Position numbers and translations under genes: made by a program. Below the pieces are notes generated by a model that saw only the letters and a program-made list of their open reading frames with translations, was not told the origin of the DNA and ran no database searches. Positions 1 to 3,288 of a stretch of 6,157 nucleotides of DNA are shown here, piece after piece (within the stretch, counting starts at the first letter, position 1; each line of letters opens with the position of its first letter). Origin of the DNA: Gaiellasilicea sp051005735. Its GTDB lineage: Bacteria > Actinomycetota > Thermoleophilia > Gaiellales > Gaiellaceae. The DNA lies in the NCBI GenBank assembly GCA_051005735.1, contig JBPCJB010000233.1, forward strand, positions 1-6,157. The letters are read 5' to 3'.

Positions 1-2
1 TG

Positions 3-68
3 ATCACCGACCGGCTGCAGACGAGGCCGGACCTGATCGACCGGCTCTACAAGCGCCTCTCCGTTTGA
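3..68 (+). CDS. 3' end of an unidentified protein-coding gene (partial)
   Basis: An open frame enters from the left edge and stops at TGA 66-68. The 21 visible residues end in DLIDRLYKRLSV. Nearly every codon ends in G or C (for example ATC ACC GAC CGG CTG CAG), as in the other genes here, so this is very probably a real C-terminus and not a chance frame. The tail looks helical and amphipathic, with alternating Arg/Lys and Leu. That is too little to assign a family. It ends 30 bp before the tRNA-Pro gene on the same strand, and no terminator hairpin is visible between them. Confidence 0.7.
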   Translation: MTDRLQTRPDLIDRLYKRLSV

Positions 69-83
69 GCAGGAGCTTCGCGC

Positions 84-89
84 TAGACT
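84..89 (+). promoter_or_regulatory. Possible -10 element of the tRNA-Pro gene
   Basis: TAGACT fits the TAnnnT form of a -10 box and lies 9 bp before the first base of the tRNA, a workable distance for initiation just upstream of the mature 5' end. The only -35-like sequence, TTGAGC at 65-70, is just 13 bp away, which is too short. The call therefore rests on the -10 alone, and the tRNA could instead be read through from the upstream gene. Confidence 0.3.
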
Positions 90-98
90 TCCGACCTA

Positions 99-173
99 CG
101 GGGCGTAGCGAAGCCTGGTTATCGCGCCTGGCTGGGGGCCAGGAGATCCCCAGTTCGAATCTGGGCGCCCCGA
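99..173 (+). tRNA. tRNA-Pro (anticodon GGG)
   Basis: A full cloverleaf can be folded by hand. The acceptor stem CGGGGCG (99-105) pairs with CGCCCCG (166-172), with discriminator A at 173. The D stem GCGA (108-111) pairs with TCGC (122-125). The anticodon stem CCTGG (127-131) pairs with CCAGG (139-143) around the 7-base loop CTGGGGG, which places anticodon GGG at 134-136. A 5-base variable loop follows. The T stem CCCAG (149-153) pairs with CTGGG (161-165) around TTCGAAT. All stems are perfect. GGG reads the proline codons CCC and CCU. The 3' CCA is not encoded (the next bases are TTT), so it must be added enzymatically. The bases just past the acceptor could form a small competing hairpin (CCGA 170-173 with TCGG 178-181). 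Confidence 0.97.
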
Positions 174-187
174 TTTATCGGCGCAGA

Positions 188-215
188 ATCGGAATCTGCG
201 AGAGCAGATTCCGAT
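188..215 (+). terminator. Perfect 12-bp hairpin downstream of tRNA-Pro, terminator or dispersed repeat
   Basis: ATCGGAATCTGC (188-199) and GCAGATTCCGAT (204-215) are exact inverse complements around a GAGA tetraloop. The hairpin begins 14 bp after the tRNA ends, a natural place for a terminator. No T-run follows (the next bases are CGCGCGAAG), so it is not a classical intrinsic terminator. GC-rich actinobacteria often appear to use hairpins without U-tracts, which keeps the reading plausible. It could also be part of a dispersed repeat, since it is followed at once by other repeated sequence. Confidence 0.45.
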
Positions 216-223
216 CGCGCGAA

Positions 224-238
224 GACCCCTGAAGGGTC
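224..238 (+). repeat. Small inverted repeat (5-bp stem)
   Basis: GACCC (224-228) pairs with GGGTC (234-238) around CTGAA. It lies directly after the 12-bp hairpin and before the tandem direct repeats, so the whole stretch after the tRNA is repeat-rich. Alone it is weak and may be chance in GC-rich DNA. Confidence 0.3.
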
Positions 239-256
239 GCTTCGCTCCCGATTCAC

Positions 257-300
257 TTGTAGAAGGGGCTCTGCGACCTTTGTAGAAGGGGCTCTGCGAC
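257..300. repeat. Two direct copies of a 21-bp sequence, period 23 bp
   Basis: TTGTAGAAGGGGCTCTGCGAC occurs exactly at 257-277 and again at 280-300, with only CT between the copies. An exact 21-bp duplication in a 265-bp intergenic gap is not expected by chance. Each copy is itself an imperfect dyad about its centre (GTnGnAGnGnCTnTnCnAC), so the pair could be tandem binding sites about two helical turns apart. Alternatively it is a slippage product, or part of a repeat family scattered through the genome. No repeat-spacer array and no cas gene is present. Confidence 0.75.
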
Positions 301-400
301 GCGCGACGAGACCTCGAGAGATCCGCCAAGTTCGCTCGACTCCTTCGGCCGACACCGTGGGCCACCTGGGTCTCAGCCTGCCGAAACCTCCGAAAAGGGG

Positions 401-429
401 TGGAAACCAGCCGATGCGCGAAGTAAAGT
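401..429 (+). promoter_or_regulatory. Candidate promoter of the GH99 gene
   Basis: TGGAAA (401-406) and TAAAGT (424-429) are separated by 17 bp and match the housekeeping -35 and -10 boxes at 4 of 6 and 4 of 6 positions. Initiation would fall at about 436-439, so the message would be almost leaderless, consistent with the lack of a Shine-Dalgarno sequence before the GTG start at 439. A competing reading is the overlapping GCCGATGC at 410-417, which resembles the -10 of FliA/WhiG-class sigma factors (GCCGATAA). Its -35 partner is poor: GAAA at 392-395, with 14 bp spacing. Both are inferences from short motifs. Confidence 0.35.
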
Positions 430-438
430 CACGCGGCG

Positions 439-1455
439 GTGCGGATCTGCGTTGTCGTTCTCGTGGTTGCGGCCTGCCTGGGGGTCTCGGCTGGTGCCTG
501 GGCCCATCCGGGCGGCCCCGGCTCTGGCTCTGATGAATGGACGATCGCGTCCGGGACGGCGATCTTCTACTACCCCTGGTTCAGCACCGAGGCTCGCGAC
601 GGAGCGTTCACCCACTGGCAGCAAGGTGGAAACGCGCCGCCCGCTCAGATCGCAGCGAGCTACTACCCGGTGCGAGGGCCTTACTCGTCCGCCGATGCGC
701 TCGTCCTCGCCGCGCAGATGCGAGAGATCGCCGCCGCAGGCATCTCCACGGTGATCGTCTCCTGGTGGGGTCGCGGCTCGCTCGAGGACGAGCGACTGCC
801 GCGGGTGCTCGCGGCGGCGCAGCTCCACGGCCTCGCTGTGGCGGCGCACGTCGAGCCCTACGGCGATCGCAGCGTCGACAGCGTGGCCCTGGACATCGCC
901 TACCTCCGCACACTCGGGATCGTCGACTTCTACGTCTGGGCTTCCGTCTGGCTGCCCGACACGGAGTGGGCGCGCCTGAACGCATCTGTGAGCGATGTCC
1001 GCGTCTTCGCCAACACGAATCTGGTCGGCAAGGCGGCCGCAGGCGGATTCGACGGCGTCTACACCTACGACGTGCTGCTCTACGGCGGGTCGCTCTTCCC
1101 GCGGCTGTGCGCCCAGGCGCGCCGGCTGGGGCTCCTCTGCGCCCCGTCGGTGGGGCCTGGCTACGACGCCCGCCGCGCGACCGGGGACCCGCGCCTGCGC
1201 TCCCGACGCGACGGCGCCACCTACGACGCGATGTGGCAGGGCGCCATCCGGTCTCGCGCCGACTTCGTCACGGTGACGAGCTACAACGAATGGCACGAAG
1301 GAACGCAGATCGAGCCGGCGCGGAACGCGAAGCGCGGGTACGCGAGCTACGACGGCGCGTGGGGGCTCCGCGGCGCGGCGGCCGAGCGGTCGTACCTCGA
1401 CCGCACCGCGCACTGGACGGCCCGTTTCACCCGCTCCCGACTCAACTTGCGCTAG
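439..1455 (+). CDS. Secreted glycoside hydrolase family 99-like endo-alpha-mannosidase
   Basis: This 338-residue protein is probably exported. Met-Arg, a hydrophobic stretch (residues 3-20) and the site AWA|H after residue 22 form a Sec signal peptide. The mature part matches GH99 (endo-alpha-1,2-mannosidase/mannanase, human MANEA and bacterial homologues) along its length: YYPWF (44-48), SYYP (74-77), SWWG (108-111), HVEPY (137-141), GGFDGVYTY (202-210), SVGPGY (237-242) and the signature SYNEWHEGTQIEPA (281-294). E284 and E287 of NEWHE correspond to the two active-site carboxylates of the family. The enzyme should cut alpha-1,2-linked mannosides inside glycan chains, outside the membrane. 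The exact substrate is unknown. GTG 439 is the only start after the in-frame stop TAA 424-426. No Shine-Dalgarno is seen. The stop TAG touches the terminal repeat of the MITE-like element, so the native C-terminus may be altered. Confidence 0.9.
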   Translation: MRICVVVLVVAACLGVSAGAWAHPGGPGSGSDEWTIASGTAIFYYPWFSTEARDGAFTHWQQGGNAPPAQIAASYYPVRGPYSSADALVLAAQMREIAAAGISTVIVSWWGRGSLEDERLPRVLAAAQLHGLAVAAHVEPYGDRSVDSVALDIAYLRTLGIVDFYVWASVWLPDTEWARLNASVSDVRVFANTNLVGKAAAGGFDGVYTYDVLLYGGSLFPRLCAQARRLGLLCAPSVGPGYDARRATGDPRLRSRRDGATYDAMWQGAIRSRADFVTVTSYNEWHEGTQIEPARNAKRGYASYDGAWGLRGAAAERSYLDRTAHWTARFTRSRLNLR

Positions 1456-1616
1456 GGGCCTGTCCAGAAAGTGCGCCAGGGCGCCTGACGGGCGTCACGC
1501 GGCGCGATGCTACGTCCTCGGTCGCCCCGATATGCCTGCATATCGGGGCTCCCTGCGTCCTTGCCTCGCACCACCTGCCGCGCGTCATCCACCGCGGTCA
1601 CTTTCTGGACAGGCCC
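1456..1616. mobile_element. MITE-like element with perfect 18-bp terminal inverted repeats
   Basis: GGGCCTGTCCAGAAAGTG (1456-1473) and its exact inverse complement (1599-1616) bound a 161-bp element with no transposase gene. The interior is also self-complementary. The left part around TGACGGGCGTCACG (1486-1499) pairs imperfectly with the right part, and the centre is a perfect 12-bp palindrome. The whole element could therefore fold into one long imperfect hairpin, as many non-autonomous miniature transposable elements do. Adding two bases each side gives 20-bp termini with one mismatch (1454-1618), flanked by CGCT at 1450-1453 and 1619-1622, a possible 4-bp target duplication. I do not recognise the parent insertion-sequence family. 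It might instead be a lineage-specific long bidirectional terminator. Confidence 0.8.
1524..1549. repeat. Central perfect palindrome of the MITE-like element
   Basis: GCCCCGATATGC (1524-1535) and GCATATCGGGGC (1538-1549) are exact inverse complements separated by CT. In RNA this folds as an 11-bp stem with a CCUG loop on either strand. It is the tip of the hairpin predicted for the whole element. Because it lies between two convergent genes it could stop transcription from both sides, although neither side has a T-run. Confidence 0.85.
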
Positions 1617-2626
1617 TTCGCTCCAACCACCTCGGCGCCGCACCCCGAGACGAGCGCGTCGAAGACGTCGCCCGGCTCGACTCCGGCCAGCGAGGGATGA
1701 TCGAGATCGATCTCGATCTCCGGCCAGGCTTCGAGGGCGAGTGAGCGAGCGCCCTCGTCCGCGCCGAAGCAGAGCAGCCGCTCGGTGCCGAAGACGCCGC
1801 GGCGCCCGGTTTGCCGCCGCGCGATCCCCTCGAGCTCCCTGAGCTCCTCGAGCGGATCGATCCGGACGTTCGAGTCGGAGCCGATGCAGAGCGGAATCCC
1901 ACGGTGCTCGATTCGCGCGGCGGGAAGGAAGCCGTCCGCGAGATCGGCCTCCGTCGTCGGACATGCGCAGATCGTCGCGCCCGACTCCGCCACCAGATCG
2001 AGCTCGGCGCCATTCGCGTGCGTCGCGTGGACGATCGTCGTCAGCGGGCCGAGGCAGCCCGTGCGCTCGAGGAGCTCGATCGGCCGGCAGCCGTGCTCGC
2101 TCAGGCATTCCTCGATCTCGCGAGGCTGCTCGTCGGCGTGGATGTGGAGCGGCAGCCCCTCGGCCGCGGCGTAGGCGCCGAGCTCCCGGAGCCAATCCGC
2201 CGGACACGCGCGGACGGAGTGGGGGGCGAGCCCGACCCGAATGCTGTCCTCCCGCAGTCCCTCTAGCTCGCGCAGGTACGCGACGACCGACTCCTGACGC
2301 ATCCGCGAGAGCCCTCCGCGAGCGTACGCCGCGAGCAGGAGCACGATCTCGATCCCGACGTCAGCAGCAGCCCCGACCGCGGCACGCGCCTCCTCGAGCC
2401 CGAGGTAGTGGAACTCGCCGACCGCCGTGTAACCCGCGGCCCGCAGCTCGCGGTATGCCCTCACGTAGCTCTCCCGGACGAGCTCCGGAGTCTGCCGCTC
2501 CGCCTCCGCGAGCATCAACTCTCGCCACGCCCAGAAGTCGCCACCGCCCGCGCGCCCGCGCAGGGCACGCTGGAAGGTGTGCGAATGCGCGTCGACAAAG
2601 CCAGGCAGCGTGAGCGTCTCGCCCAT
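1598..2626 (-). CDS. hutF: Formimidoylglutamate deiminase (histidine degradation), C-terminus altered
   Basis: This 342-residue metal-dependent amidohydrolase hydrolyses N-formimino-L-glutamate to N-formyl-L-glutamate and ammonia in the cytoplasm, a late step of the five-step histidine pathway. HutF hallmarks, counted from ATG 2626: PGFVDAHSHTFQRALRG (8-24, metal ligands H14 and H16), FWAWRE (31-36), AGYTAVGEFHY (64-74), GLAPHSVRA (132-140), HIHADEQPREIEEC (161-174), HATH (200-203) and GSDSNVRIDPLEE (249-261, D251 as metal/catalytic Asp). Pseudomonas HutF is about 450 residues. Here the N-terminal beta-sandwich strands before PGF are nearly absent, and the final residues (GLSRK and stop) are encoded by the terminal repeat of the MITE-like element. 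A GTG at 2677 would add 17 residues without family character. ATG 2626 is preferred because a -10 box lies 6 nt before it. No other hut gene is visible. Confidence 0.9.
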   Translation of the reverse strand: MGETLTLPGFVDAHSHTFQRALRGRAGGGDFWAWRELMLAEAERQTPELVRESYVRAYRELRAAGYTAVGEFHYLGLEEARAAVGAAADVGIEIVLLLAAYARGGLSRMRQESVVAYLRELEGLREDSIRVGLAPHSVRACPADWLRELGAYAAAEGLPLHIHADEQPREIEECLSEHGCRPIELLERTGCLGPLTTIVHATHANGAELDLVAESGATICACPTTEADLADGFLPAARIEHRGIPLCIGSDSNVRIDPLEELRELEGIARRQTGRRGVFGTERLLCFGADEGARSLALEAWPEIEIDLDHPSLAGVEPGDVFDALVSGCGAEVVGAKGLSRK

Positions 2627-2632
2627 GCGGTG

Positions 2633-2638
2633 AGCGTA
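2633..2638 (-). promoter_or_regulatory. -10 box for a leaderless hutF transcript
   Basis: On the minus strand TACGCT (TAnnnT) is followed by exactly 6 nt (CACCGC) and then ATG 2626. This spacing would start transcription at the start codon, giving a leaderless mRNA, and would explain why no Shine-Dalgarno is present. The mirror gene at 2737 has the same arrangement. No convincing -35 is seen. Confidence 0.4.
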
Positions 2639-2702
2639 GACCGACGAGCGCCGACCATGCGTATCTGGAGCTCGCACCGGAGCTCGACGGCCGCACCGAC
2701 GC

Positions 2703-2730
2703 CTGACCGTCAGCTCGAACGGACTATCCT
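2703..2730 (+). promoter_or_regulatory. Promoter of the phosphatidyltransferase operon, leaderless type
   Basis: CTGACC (2703-2708), 16 bp, then TATCCT (2725-2730) make a good actinobacterial -35/-10 pair. The -10 is followed by 6 nt and then ATG 2737, so transcription probably starts at or next to the start codon. The -35 lies inside a perfect dyad, CTGAC-C-GTCAG (2703-2713), that could be an operator for a repressor shared with the divergent hutF. The operator role is a guess from symmetry only. Confidence 0.5.
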
Positions 2731-2736
2731 CAGGGC

Positions 2737-3288
2737 ATGGCCACGCGCGCCGTCGCCCCTCCGCTCGCGCAGCTCCCGAATGCGCTGACGCTGCTCCGGC
2801 TCGCGCTGATTCCGTTCTTCGTCGCGGTCTACCTCGCTGCGGGGGATGGCTCGAGCTGGGCGGCCGGCTGGATCTTCCTCGTGGCCGGCGTCACCGATCA
2901 GGTGGACGGCTTCCTGGCGCGACGCTGGCGGGTCGAGTCGCGCTTCGGTAAGCTCGCCGACCCGCTCGCGGACCGGCTGATGATCGACGCCGCCGTGATC
3001 CTGCTCTGGCTCGAAGGCAAGCTCCCGTGGCCCGGCGCGCTCGTGATCGTCCTCCGCGACGCGATCCTCGTCGGCGGCTATCGGCTGCTGATGCCGAAGG
3101 GCGTCGAGCTCTCCGTCAGCCTACTCGGCAAGATCGCCACCTGGCTGCTGTATCTCTCGGTCGGGATCCTGACCGTTGTCGGTCGCGAGACGGAGTGGCC
3201 GCTCTGGCTCTTCTGGGTCGCGCTCGGACTAGCCCTTCTCGCCGCCGTCCAGTACGTTGTTGCCGCCCGCCGCGCGGTCGAGACATGA
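2737..3288 (+). CDS. CDP-alcohol phosphatidyltransferase (PgsA/cardiolipin synthase-like)
   Basis: This 183-residue membrane enzyme transfers a phosphatidyl group from CDP-diacylglycerol to an alcohol acceptor. The complete family signature D(x)2DG(x)2AR(x)8G(x)3D(x)3D is present: D54, D57-G58, A61-R62, G71, D75 and D79, the acidic residues being metal ligands and catalytic base. PNALTLLRLALIPFF (14-28) is the typical first segment. Several hydrophobic helices follow (about 15-35, 41-53, 81-92, 99-115, 126-148 and 154-176), fitting a six-helix fold. The length is normal for phosphatidylglycerophosphate synthase. The acceptor (glycerol-3-phosphate, phosphatidylglycerol or inositol phosphate) cannot be told from sequence alone. 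Its stop overlaps the next start as ATGA, so the two genes are translationally coupled. The next gene makes an activated sugar, which points to envelope lipid or glycolipid synthesis. Confidence 0.9.
   Translation: MATRAVAPPLAQLPNALTLLRLALIPFFVAVYLAAGDGSSWAAGWIFLVAGVTDQVDGFLARRWRVESRFGKLADPLADRLMIDAAVILLWLEGKLPWPGALVIVLRDAILVGGYRLLMPKGVELSVSLLGKIATWLLYLSVGILTVVGRETEWPLWLFWVALGLALLAAVQYVVAARRAVET

Larger units (their letters stand above)
174..438. other. Gene-free, structured intergenic region between tRNA-Pro and the GH99 gene
   Basis: This 265-bp stretch holds no credible gene. Minus-strand frames across it read through the tRNA and give the well-known artefact peptide with RTGDLLAPSQAR. 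Content in order: the 12-bp hairpin, a 5-bp hairpin, the 21-bp direct repeats, about 80 bp with short palindromes (CCTCGAGAG, TCGGCCGA, GTGGGCCAC) and then a less GC-rich patch, 380-430, with runs of A (GAAACC, GAAAAGG, GGAAACC, GTAAAGTC). The last patch looks like the promoter or leader of the following gene. CCACC (362-366) can pair with GGTGG (399-403), enclosing about 30 nt, so an RNA structure is possible. I cannot match it to a known riboswitch class. Confidence 0.6.

Noticed and set aside
257..300. CRISPR array
   Set aside because: There are only two copies with a 2-bp gap, no spacers of normal size and no cas genes.
99..300. tRNA attachment site of an integrated element
   Set aside because: No integrase gene is visible and no second copy of the tRNA 3' end occurs in the window. 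The flanking repeats do not match the tRNA.
96..365. Minus-strand reading frames of 78 and 89 residues over the tRNA and repeats
   Set aside because: They are translated antisense of the tRNA-Pro gene and give the familiar artefact peptide IRTGDLLAPSQAR. No coding signature or start signal supports them.
340..438. Known riboswitch (c-di-GMP GEMM, FMN, SAM or ydaO class)
   Set aside because: Some short words look alike (GAAA loop, GGTGGAAACC), but the conserved cores of these classes do not align. A covariance search would decide.
1450..1622. CGCT as a proven target-site duplication
   Set aside because: A 4-bp match is weak, the ends need a mismatch to reach it, and precise excision gives implausible run-on reading frames for both neighbours.
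3027..3284. 86-residue N-terminal extension of the nucleotidyltransferase fusion
   Set aside because: The extension overlaps the phosphatidyltransferase in another frame and is Arg-rich without family match. The family's own N-terminus MRAVVMAGGEGTRLRP begins exactly at 3285.
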